Source: Nostoc sp. XA010 (lineage in GTDB: Bacteria; Cyanobacteriota; Cyanobacteriia; Cyanobacteriales; Nostocaceae). From it: DNA of 64,000 nucleotides. The stretch covers positions 1-64,000 of the forward strand of contig NZ_JAIVFX010000020.1 in the NCBI RefSeq assembly GCF_020829625.1. Direction: 5' to 3'. Positions 7,684-15,560 of this stretch are shown in pieces; positions within the stretch are counted from its first letter, which is position 1, and every line of letters starts with the position of its first letter. Both the position numbers and the translations under genes were made by a program. The notes under the pieces were generated by a model. That model was not told the DNA's origin. It saw nothing but the letters and a program-made list of their open reading frames with translations, and did no database searches.

Positions 7684-8574
7684 CTATGCCCCATGCCCAA
7701 TTTTCAAATCTTTAAGCATTTGCCGGAGTCTTTGTCGCCAATGGGGCGGATGTGTCTCTAAAATTGCTGAAACTTTTTCACAAGCAAGCACAGAATAGGC
7801 AGGGCGACGGGCTGGTGTAGGATATTCGGCGGTAGTAATGGGGACAATACGTTCAACTTTCAAAGGGAAGCCGAGCTGTTGTGCTTCTTCAAAAATTGCA
7901 ACGGCAAAATCATACCAGCTAGCAACGCCGCTATTAGTGTAGTGATAACTACCGCTAATTTCTGGGGTTAACTGGGGAATTGTCTGGGCTATAACCGTGG
8001 CTATATCTTGCGCCCAAGTCGGGCTACCAATTTGATCGGCGACGACACGGATTTCTTGGCGTTCTGCACCTAGTCGCAGCATGGTTTTGACAAAATTACT
8101 TTTGCCAAAGGTTCCATAAACCCAAGCAGTGCGGAGGATGAGGTGATGGGCGCAAGTTTCCCGAATTGCTTCTTCTCCAGCAAGTTTGGTTTTACCATAA
8201 ACACTCAAGGGATTAGTCGCATCGGTTTCTTGGTAGGGGCGATACCGATTACCATCAAAAACATAATCGGTGGAAATATGAATTAGAAAAGCTCCTAATT
8301 TTTGGCTTTCTTGAGCAATAATTAGGGGTGTGATCGCATTAATAGCGCTAGCAAGTTCGGGTTCGCTTTCTGCTTTGTCCACAGCAGTGTAAGCAGCAGC
8401 GTTAATGATGATTTGCGGCTGTTTTGATATGATGACGTTGCGGAGGGTATCGGGTTGGGCAAGGTCTATTGTTGGGCGTTCTACTGAGATAATATCGCCG
8501 TAGTATGGGAGTATTTGTTGCAGTTCCTTACCCACTTGACCGTTGCTACCAATCAGCAAAATTGATTTACTCAT
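7684..8574 (-). CDS. rfbD: dTDP-4-dehydrorhamnose reductase
   Basis: A 296-residue short-chain dehydrogenase/reductase (RmlD) that performs the NADPH-dependent last step to dTDP-L-rhamnose. The nucleotide-binding motif GSNGQVGKEL is at residues 9-18, INAAAYTAVDKAE follows near 57, and the catalytic Y126-x3-K130 lies in YGKTKLAGE. It is the last gene in the direction of transcription of the polysaccharide locus, 36 bases downstream of rfbC. With rmlA and rmlC upstream it supplies rhamnose donor, provided RmlB is encoded elsewhere. Confidence 0.95.
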   Translation of the reverse strand: MSKSILLIGSNGQVGKELQQILPYYGDIISVERPTIDLAQPDTLRNVIISKQPQIIINAAAYTAVDKAESEPELASAINAITPLIIAQESQKLGAFLIHISTDYVFDGNRYRPYQETDATNPLSVYGKTKLAGEEAIRETCAHHLILRTAWVYGTFGKSNFVKTMLRLGAERQEIRVVADQIGSPTWAQDIATVIAQTIPQLTPEISGSYHYTNSGVASWYDFAVAIFEEAQQLGFPLKVERIVPITTAEYPTPARRPAYSVLACEKVSAILETHPPHWRQRLRQMLKDLKIGHGA

Positions 8575-8610
8575 CCTAATTAGTTTTTGAGCCTAACGCA
8601 ATCATCAAGC

Positions 8611-9156
8611 TTAATCAAATACTTCAGCAGTTCTCAAAGATTTCCCGGCTTCGTCTTTAGTTGATAAAATCGGTGTCGTACTCAAAGGCCAATCTATAGC
8701 TAAATCTGGATCGTTCCATAGAATTGTGCGATCGCCTTGGGGTGCGTAATAATCTGTAGTTTTGTAGAGAACTTCAGCTATTTCTGAAAGCACGAGAAAG
8801 CCATGAGCAAAGCCTGGTGGTATCCACAGTAGGCGTTTGTTCTCAGCACTGAGTTCATAACCTACCCACTTACCGAAGGTAGTCGAACTTTTTCTAATAT
8901 CTACGGCTACGTCAAAGATAGTGCCAACAATAGCCCGGACAAGTTTACCTTGAGGTTGTTTAATTTGGTAGTGTAATCCCCGCAAGACGTTTTGTTTTGA
9001 GCAAGAGTGGTTATCTTGGACAAAGTTGGCAACAATACCAGTCTCTTGGGCAAATTTTCGGTCGTTGTAGGCTTCAAAAAAGAACCCGCGATCGTCTGTA
9101 AATACTTGGGGTTCGAGTTGTATAACTTCAGGTATTTTGGTATGTACAATGCTCAT
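8611..9156 (-). CDS. rfbC: dTDP-4-dehydrorhamnose 3,5-epimerase
   Basis: A 181-residue cupin-fold epimerase (RmlC) acting on dTDP-4-keto-6-deoxyglucose. The opening IPEVIQLEPQVFTDDRGFFF and the block VLRGLHYQ carry the catalytic His (about H62); VAVDIRKSS supplies the paired Asp, and PPGFAHGFLVL is also typical. The ATG at 9156 is chosen over a TTG one codon earlier. It lies 117 bases downstream of rmlA and 36 bases upstream of rfbD on the same strand, giving the order A-C-D. Confidence 0.95.
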   Translation of the reverse strand: MSIVHTKIPEVIQLEPQVFTDDRGFFFEAYNDRKFAQETGIVANFVQDNHSCSKQNVLRGLHYQIKQPQGKLVRAIVGTIFDVAVDIRKSSTTFGKWVGYELSAENKRLLWIPPGFAHGFLVLSEIAEVLYKTTDYYAPQGDRTILWNDPDLAIDWPLSTTPILSTKDEAGKSLRTAEVFD

Positions 9157-9272
9157 CAATATTATTTCGAGTAACCCGCCACAGTGTTAACTGTGAGAGT
9201 AATTTAATGCTTGTATTTTACAGCTAACAGGTAACACTTCGACCGTAGCTTGTCCTGTTTTTAACAAGTAAA

Positions 9273-10349
9273 TCACGTTAGTTCAATTTGACAGTCATCG
9301 CCAATTAGAAATCGCAAGGCTTTGGGGCGACGAGGTGCAAGAGTCAATTGTGCCCGTTGCCCAATCACACTATCAATAATACGCTGATGAATTCCAGCAA
9401 TTTTAGCACCTTCTAAAATCACGCTGTGTTCTAAATCGGTATCAATGAGTGTGGCATTGTTGGCAATACTACTATAAGGGCCAATAAAGCAGTTTTCTAA
9501 ATGACAATTGCTACCGATCACTACTGGCCCCCGAATTGTACAGTTAATTACTTTAGATTTTGCACCGATTTGGACTCGCCCAATAATCTGACTTTGGGCA
9601 TCGATTTCGCCAAGAACTGATGCTGTCAAATAGGTGTCGAGAATCAATCGGTTAGCTTCTAATAAGTCATCTTTTTTACCAGTATCTAACCACCAACCTT
9701 GGAGATTATAGGCTAAAACTTGTTTTTTCTGATTAATTAGGTATTGAATAGCATCAGTAATTTCCAGTTCACCTCTGGCGGAAGGTTGAATATTTGCGAT
9801 CGCATCAAAGATGAGATGAGAAAAGAAATAAACTCCTACCAATGCCAGATTTGAAGGAGGAACTTTGGGTTTTTCAATTAACTGTAATACTCTTCCTGTT
9901 TCATCGACCTCAGCTACACCAAAGGCGCTAGGGTTAGAAACTGAACGTAAGAGAATCAAAGCATCTGGCTGTTGTTGGCTAAATTGTTGCAGAAAATAAC
10001 GTAACTCACCTAATTGAATGAGGTTATCACCCAAGTACATGACAAAGGGAGAATCTCCTAAAAACGGACGGGCGATTTGGACGGCGTGAGCAAGTCCGGC
10101 TGGCTGTTTTTGTACGATGTAGGTGATGTTCGCTCCAAAGTATTCTCCATTTCCGGTTTTCGCTTGGACTTCTGCCCCAGTTTCCGGGCTGATGATGATG
10201 CCAATATCAGTAATACCAGTAGCGACCATTTCTTCAATGCCATACCATAGAACAGGTTTATTAGCAACTGGTACGAGTTGTTTTGCTCCGCTATAAGTGA
10301 GAGGACGTAGGCGTGTACCTTTACCGCCAGAGAGAATTAGTGCTTTCAT
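9273..10349 (-). CDS. rfbA: Glucose-1-phosphate thymidylyltransferase, long form
   Basis: A 358-residue nucleotidyltransferase that makes dTDP-glucose from dTTP and glucose-1-phosphate. The N-terminus KALILSGGKGTRLRPLT is the nucleotide-binding signature, QPAGLAHAV and MYLGDN follow, and the C-terminal third (about 245-358) has the hexapeptide-like pattern of a left-handed beta-helix (IGRVQIG, VVIGSNC, IGPYSSI). That makes it the long type (about 355 residues) rather than the 290-residue RmlA. It feeds both rhamnose and, by inference, the amino-sugar made by the aminotransferase and formyltransferase upstream in this locus. Confidence 0.92.
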   Translation of the reverse strand: MKALILSGGKGTRLRPLTYSGAKQLVPVANKPVLWYGIEEMVATGITDIGIIISPETGAEVQAKTGNGEYFGANITYIVQKQPAGLAHAVQIARPFLGDSPFVMYLGDNLIQLGELRYFLQQFSQQQPDALILLRSVSNPSAFGVAEVDETGRVLQLIEKPKVPPSNLALVGVYFFSHLIFDAIANIQPSARGELEITDAIQYLINQKKQVLAYNLQGWWLDTGKKDDLLEANRLILDTYLTASVLGEIDAQSQIIGRVQIGAKSKVINCTIRGPVVIGSNCHLENCFIGPYSSIANNATLIDTDLEHSVILEGAKIAGIHQRIIDSVIGQRAQLTLAPRRPKALRFLIGDDCQIELT

Positions 10350-10446
10350 AAGGATCGAGGATTAATTACAAGTCATTAGTCAAGATAATCTGAAACCTCG
10401 ACAAAATCTCAAATCCTGGCATCTAATTCTGGCATTAGTTTATCTT

Positions 10447-11517
10447 TCATAAGTAACGGGATAAGACTTCGACGGTTGCTTTTCCTGTTTTTTCCCAACT
10501 GAATTGTTGGGAGTGAGTAATACCTTGGTTAGAAAGGCGCGATCGCAACTCCGAATCAGTTGCGATTGCTTGCATCGCCTCTGTAATTTCTCCGGTGTTG
10601 TAGGGATTGATCAGAATCGCCGCGTCGCCGGCCACTTCTGGTAAGGAGGAGAGATTGGAGGTAATGACGGGAGTACCACAAGCCATAGCTTCGAGGACTG
10701 GTAAACCAAAACCCTCCCATAGACTAGGGAAAACCAGAGCGATCGCTTGATTGATGATTTTTGGCAACTCGCTGTAAGGAATATAGTTTAGAAACTTTAC
10801 TTGATTAGTTATGCCTAGTTGCTCAACTTGCGTTTTTAAAATTGGGGTATAACGGCGATCGCTTGGCCCTGCTAACCACAGTTCATAGTCTTTGCAGTTA
10901 GGTAACGCAGCAAAAGCACTGATGAGTCGCTGGATGTTTTTGTATAGGTCTTGGCGACCAATGTAGAGAAAGTAGTTACTTTTGGGTAGATTGAGAAAAC
11001 GAAAGTGAGTGCTATCGTAAGCGAGGGGGATAGAGGTAATTTTGTTAATTGGAATTTGGTAAAAATCGGTGATGTCTTTAGCTGTAGCGTCGGAGTTGCA
11101 GATGATATGTTGGGCTTGCTTAAGGACTTGGGGAACGTAGTAGCGATGGTATGGTGTCAGGGGAGAAAAAGATTTGGGAAACCTTAGGGGTATGAGATCG
11201 TGAGACATCACGACAAAGCGACAGTTAGTATAGAGGGGTGCTTCTGGGAGGGGGGAAAATAAAAGGCTAGATTCGAGGTCTTTATAAATTTTTGGTAGTT
11301 GAAATTGCGTCCATATTAGACGATTAAAATGCCCTTTTCTGCCTTGGTTGGGTGTTAAGTTTGCAGGAACTAGGTAGCAAGTGTAATCAGGAATTATTCT
11401 TGAAGTTAATAATATCGCGTTCAGGAATTTAAAGTAAGGAAATATATTATTGGCGTAGGTTGTTATACCTGTTGGTTTGGTGTTGATAACAGACAAGTTT
11501 ATTATAATTTTATTCAT
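10447..11517 (-). CDS. GT4-family glycosyltransferase
   Basis: A GT-B fold transferase of about 356 residues. The C-terminal domain has NYFLYIGRQDLYKNIQRLI (nucleotide-sugar domain start) and the EGFGLPVLEAMACGTPVI block with the E-x7-E motif of GT4 retaining enzymes. The early TGITTYANNIFPYF matches GT4 enzymes of O-antigen loci, often mannosyl- or rhamnosyltransferases; the sugar cannot be read from sequence. I place the start at ATG 11517 (MNKIIINLS). A TTG at 11568 would overlap the upstream gene by 31 bases and add an atypical 17-residue leader. Confidence 0.9.
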   Translation of the reverse strand: MNKIIINLSVINTKPTGITTYANNIFPYFKFLNAILLTSRIIPDYTCYLVPANLTPNQGRKGHFNRLIWTQFQLPKIYKDLESSLLFSPLPEAPLYTNCRFVVMSHDLIPLRFPKSFSPLTPYHRYYVPQVLKQAQHIICNSDATAKDITDFYQIPINKITSIPLAYDSTHFRFLNLPKSNYFLYIGRQDLYKNIQRLISAFAALPNCKDYELWLAGPSDRRYTPILKTQVEQLGITNQVKFLNYIPYSELPKIINQAIALVFPSLWEGFGLPVLEAMACGTPVITSNLSSLPEVAGDAAILINPYNTGEITEAMQAIATDSELRSRLSNQGITHSQQFSWEKTGKATVEVLSRYL

Positions 11518-11537
11518 AAAAATTTTACTGTAGACCT

Positions 11538-12392
11538 CTAGCGAATTGCTGTTAGACATCGCTTCCAATAGATTAACACTCCATAAAGTTTACCCAATGC
11601 CACTTGAGGTTTAATAAATATTAAAACAAATGCGTATGAAATTAGCCTAGTTAATCTGATTGTTTGTACTAGTAAATTAGTATATCTTTCTAATGTTAAT
11701 AAATAACTGTAAGTACTATGTTTAGTTTTTAGAAAAATATTTCTATCAGTAATTGACGATGCTTGATGTACTACACCGAACTGTTTAGTAACAACAATTA
11801 AATGCCCTTGCTTGGCATAGCGTTTACAAAAATCAAAATCCTCATAGTAAAGAAAATAAGCAGGGTCAAATAAAGGATAATCAGAGAATATCTGGCAATT
11901 AATTATTAAACTACATCCTGAAACCCATTCGCAAGCAACATAAGCTTTATCTGTTTGTGTTAATAAATCTTTATTCAGAATCTCACCAGTTGTAGAAATA
12001 AATTCACCACCAGCAAACCAGACTTCACCTGTAGGAGTATAAATAATAGTACCTATAATTGATACTTCTGGATAAGAATCTAAAAAGAGTTTAACTTTAT
12101 CTAAAGTATTTTCTATTAAATAGGCATCTGGATTGATTATCCAAACATACGCTTGCGGATCTTGATTGTAGATCCATTTCAAGCCTAAATTACAAGCACA
12201 ACCAAAACCTAAATTAGTCCTAGCATTAAAAATCAAGACAGAATCAGTTTTTAGATTATCAATAGAATTATCATCAGGTGAGTTATTGATGATAATTAAT
12301 TTGTAGTTAATATAACTTGCTTTATGTATGGAATTGATTAATTTAAAAATTAAATTTGTAGAATAATAATTAACGGTTAAAAAATAAATCAC
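11538..12392 (-). CDS. GT2-family glycosyltransferase
   Basis: A 284-residue GT-A transferase resembling rhamnosyltransferases of the WbbL type. It begins IYFLTVNYYSTNLI, has INNSPDDNS and NLGFGCACNLGL, then a metal/nucleotide DXD-like NPDAYL, and FLYYEDFDFCKRYAKQGH near residue 175, the typical acceptor-loop ED motif. The C-terminal 60 residues are hydrophobic/basic, suggesting membrane association. The start is GTG at 12392, so the gene overlaps the preceding GT2 by 23 bases, indicating tight cotranscription. Confidence 0.9.
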   Translation of the reverse strand: MIYFLTVNYYSTNLIFKLINSIHKASYINYKLIIINNSPDDNSIDNLKTDSVLIFNARTNLGFGCACNLGLKWIYNQDPQAYVWIINPDAYLIENTLDKVKLFLDSYPEVSIIGTIIYTPTGEVWFAGGEFISTTGEILNKDLLTQTDKAYVACEWVSGCSLIINCQIFSDYPLFDPAYFLYYEDFDFCKRYAKQGHLIVVTKQFGVVHQASSITDRNIFLKTKHSTYSYLLTLERYTNLLVQTIRLTRLISYAFVLIFIKPQVALGKLYGVLIYWKRCLTAIR

Positions 12393-13362
12393 TGGGTTTA
12401 ATTTTTCTTATGTCAAACAAAAATTTAAGAATCAAAATTCGTAGGGCTATTCCTTCAGAACCGTACTTGTTTAGCCAGCTTTGGTAACAAAGCTTGAGAA
12501 TACCTAAACCAAAATCTAATCGTTGATCGTCAAAGGGATCAGACCAACTTAAACCTAATTCATGCTGAAACCGGGTATAAAATGCTTTACTCAAGTTACG
12601 ATGAATTAAATAGCTTTTACCAGTAATCCGGCATTTTTGACTGAGCCATGCCATGAGTTCAACGTAAAACTTCCCAACATCTTGTCTGACTCCTACTGTA
12701 TTAGAACTATGAATTCTATAGCGAACTAAAGATTGCCGAATATGTCCAATCTTCCCTTTTTGAATAGCAACCAGCGCTACCCACAAGTCGTGATGCCAAA
12801 CAATTTCATTTTGTTGGGGAAAGGGAAGAATATAGGTAATCAGAGAAGTACAAAATAATAAAGAGCATCCTGTGAATACATTGCGAAGTAATAATAATTC
12901 TGCGGTAGCTTTTTCTGGATTACGCCCTTCAAAATTCCAGGTAGAAGGATTGATAGTATGGTCGTGACTGTTGATAAGTTCCAGATCTGAATGGACTAAA
13001 AGTAATTGTTCTGAACGTAGTTTTGTAATTAATATTTTTAGCTTTTCTGGTTGCCAAATATCATCTTGATCTGAAAAGGCGATCGCTGTAATTGTAGAAT
13101 CTTCAACACAGTATTGCAAACCACGCTCAAAATTGTGATAAGACTTCAGGTTATCGTTATGAGAATGACAGATAAATCGTGAATCATTTTCAACAATTTT
13201 TTGAATTTCAGCTTGATATTCAAGTTTGGAACAGTCATCAACAATATGACAAACCCAGTTGTCCCAAGTTTGGTTTTGAATTGACTGGATCTGTTTTTGG
13301 AAATATTCAACTTGAGGATTATAGGTTGCTAAAACAATGCCAATTTTTTCTTTACTCTGCAT
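12370..13362 (-). CDS. GT2-family glycosyltransferase
   Basis: A 330-residue GT-A enzyme. The N-terminus GIVLATYNPQVEYFQKQIQS is the family nucleotide-binding strand, HIVDDCS follows, and AIAFSDQDDIWQPEKL near residue 93 is the DXD-bearing region typical of the WaaE/rhamnosyl-galactosyl group. HHDLWVALVA lies in the acceptor domain. The last HIP1 octamer before a 10-kb HIP1-free stretch is inside this gene (13079-13086). It overlaps the downstream GT2 by 23 bases and follows gmd by 86 bases. Confidence 0.9.
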   Translation of the reverse strand: MQSKEKIGIVLATYNPQVEYFQKQIQSIQNQTWDNWVCHIVDDCSKLEYQAEIQKIVENDSRFICHSHNDNLKSYHNFERGLQYCVEDSTITAIAFSDQDDIWQPEKLKILITKLRSEQLLLVHSDLELINSHDHTINPSTWNFEGRNPEKATAELLLLRNVFTGCSLLFCTSLITYILPFPQQNEIVWHHDLWVALVAIQKGKIGHIRQSLVRYRIHSSNTVGVRQDVGKFYVELMAWLSQKCRITGKSYLIHRNLSKAFYTRFQHELGLSWSDPFDDQRLDFGLGILKLCYQSWLNKYGSEGIALRILILKFLFDIRKIKPSDLFFNR

Positions 13363-13448
13363 TTGAGTTGAATTTCTAGGTTTAACATCATGAAATATGC
13401 AACTTTTTCAAAACTGTAATTAGGAAAATTTTTTATATAAAAACATTG

Positions 13449-14420
13449 TCAGACAGCCTTTGAACTTAGTTCCTTTAAATCACGATCGAGCATTAATTCA
13501 ACCAATTGCTCAAAGGAGTACTGTGGACACCAACCTATATTTTTTTTAATTTTCTCAATACTGCCAACTAACTGCATAGGTTCATTTGGTCGATAAAAGG
13601 CAGGATCGACTATAACATAATCTTGCCAATTTAATCCTACTAAATTGAAAGCACACTCGACTAACTCTTGCACAGAATAAGTTTGACCGCTAGCAATGAT
13701 ATAGTCATCAGGCTGCTCTTGCTGCAACATCAACCACATAGCGTGTACAGCATCTTTGGCATAACACCAGTCACGACGAGCATCCAAGTTACCTAGTTTC
13801 AATTCATTGCTTAAGCCAAGTTTGATTGCAGCAACGGTGTGTGTAATTTTTCTAAATACAAATTCTGTCCCGCGTCTAGGAGATTCATGGGTGTAAGTTA
13901 GTCCGCAGCAAGCGAAAAGCTTATATTGTTGGCGATAATTAATAGTCATCCAGTGAGCATAAGCTTTTGCAACACCATAGGGATTGCGGGGACGAAAAGC
14001 GGTGTTTTCGTTTTGGGGTGATTCGTCAGGTTGACCGAACACTTCGCTACTAGAGGCTTGGTAAAATTTTGCATCAGGCTTACATCGCCGAACCGATTCC
14101 AACAAGCGGGAAACTCCTAGTGCAGTGTATTCAGCAGTCAGAGCTGGTTGTGTCCAAGATAAAGGAACGTAGCTTTGGGATGCAAGGTTATAAATTTCGT
14201 CTGGTTGCGCTTGTGTGATTACATCCATTAAAGATGATTGATCTAACAAGTCGCCTGATAGTATCTCAACGTTGCCACCAAGATGGCTAATGCGCTCCAA
14301 ATTACTCGAGCTGGAGCGCCGAACTAAGCCAAAAACTTGATAGTCTTGGGCAAGGAGAAGTTCCGCTAAATAAGAACCGTCTTGCCCAGTTAAGCCTGTA
14401 ATTAATGCTCGTTTTACCAC
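13449..14420 (-). CDS. gmd: GDP-mannose 4,6-dehydratase
   Basis: A 323-residue SDR enzyme that converts GDP-mannose to GDP-4-keto-6-deoxymannose, the precursor of fucose, D-rhamnose, perosamine or 6-deoxytalose. ALITGLTGQDGSYLAELLL is at the N-terminus, SSSEVFGQ near 124, the catalytic Y-x3-K is in PYGVAKAYAHW, and HESPRRGTEFVFRK binds the nucleotide. The family motif FNHESPRRG reads YTHESPRRG here. No GDP-fucose synthase (fcl), RMD or perosamine synthase is nearby, so the product is open. The start is GTG at 14420. Confidence 0.93.
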   Translation of the reverse strand: MVKRALITGLTGQDGSYLAELLLAQDYQVFGLVRRSSSSNLERISHLGGNVEILSGDLLDQSSLMDVITQAQPDEIYNLASQSYVPLSWTQPALTAEYTALGVSRLLESVRRCKPDAKFYQASSSEVFGQPDESPQNENTAFRPRNPYGVAKAYAHWMTINYRQQYKLFACCGLTYTHESPRRGTEFVFRKITHTVAAIKLGLSNELKLGNLDARRDWCYAKDAVHAMWLMLQQEQPDDYIIASGQTYSVQELVECAFNLVGLNWQDYVIVDPAFYRPNEPMQLVGSIEKIKKNIGWCPQYSFEQLVELMLDRDLKELSSKAV

Positions 14421-14630
14421 TGATTTTGACCTTGCTCTGTCTTTAATGCCAAGTAGGCAGCTATGGAATATATAAATTTTGGGATATATAAATTTTAAAT
14501 TTTAGATTTAAGAATAAAAATTTAGCCTTTTGCTACTAAAAAAATTACATTTATTAACAACAATAATTTAGATTAACCAAATTTATCATTTTGTTAAGTT
14601 TGTAAATACTAAACTTGGTAATCTAAACCT

Positions 14631-15560
14631 TCAAGACATTATTGCCATTTTTATGTATCTTGATAGCAATCTTAAATCATCAGGTTTCCTAGCTGGTAAA
14701 GCCTTTATGAAAGTATCTATTAGTCGATACAGCAGGTTACTTTTTATCAACAAACGGCTACATAAAGGAACTTTGTGATATACGGGGTCATTGAGAACCT
14801 TGAGCCAAATTTTATATATATCATCCCAGCCACGTCCAACAATAAAGTTTTGATTGGTTGCTTGCTTGCCATGAATGCGAAATTTTGCAAGTTTTTCGTC
14901 AATAAAACCTATATCAGAATTGGAAATAATCCTTAACCACATTTCCCAATCTACAATCTGTGCTAAATTAGCATCAAAATCACCTATTTTATCTAATATT
15001 TCTTTTCTAATAAGAACATTTGTTGGTTCTCCTATTTTATTTACTGGGTCTTGAACAAGAACTGTTCTTTTGAGCAATGAACTTCCTTTTTGGATAGGTT
15101 GTAAGTTTCCCCAAAATTCATGTAATATATCTACACCGAAAGGTACTTGCATTCCATCATTTACTATCAATTCTCTGGGCGTAAATACCATTCCTATTTC
15201 TGGTTTGCTTTCTGCTAGAGCCACCATTTTGTCTACACAGTTACTATCTAATACATCATCTTGAAATAAAAATTTGATATATTTACCGCTTGCTTTAGAC
15301 AAACAAAAATTCCAATTTGGAACCAATCCAAGTCTTTGATGGCTATAGATTTTAACCTCAAAGTCTTTCTGATTATAAATTTTTAATTTATCAACTAATA
15401 AAAGAGAATCGTCATCAGATTTATCATCAGAAATAATTATTTCAATAGAAGAATAGCTTTGGTTAAAGGCACTAACTAATGCCTCTTCTAAAAATATCTC
15501 TCCGTTGTATACTGGTATACAAATACTCACAAGAGGTAAGGTACTCATATTAAGCCTCAT
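14631..15560 (-). CDS. GT2-family glycosyltransferase
   Basis: A 309-residue GT-A transferase. LVSICIPVYNGEIFLEEALV opens the fold, SDDKSDDDSL and YIKFLFQDDVL (DXD-like acidic pair) follow, and a C-terminal basic helix region ends the protein. The ATG at 15560 overlaps the stop of the upstream GT4-GT2 fusion as ATGA, so translation is probably coupled. A second in-frame ATG five codons later (MSTLPL) is possible. Acceptor and donor are unknown. Confidence 0.9.
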   Translation of the reverse strand: MRLNMSTLPLVSICIPVYNGEIFLEEALVSAFNQSYSSIEIIISDDKSDDDSLLLVDKLKIYNQKDFEVKIYSHQRLGLVPNWNFCLSKASGKYIKFLFQDDVLDSNCVDKMVALAESKPEIGMVFTPRELIVNDGMQVPFGVDILHEFWGNLQPIQKGSSLLKRTVLVQDPVNKIGEPTNVLIRKEILDKIGDFDANLAQIVDWEMWLRIISNSDIGFIDEKLAKFRIHGKQATNQNFIVGRGWDDIYKIWLKVLNDPVYHKVPLCSRLLIKSNLLYRLIDTFIKALPARKPDDLRLLSRYIKMAIMS

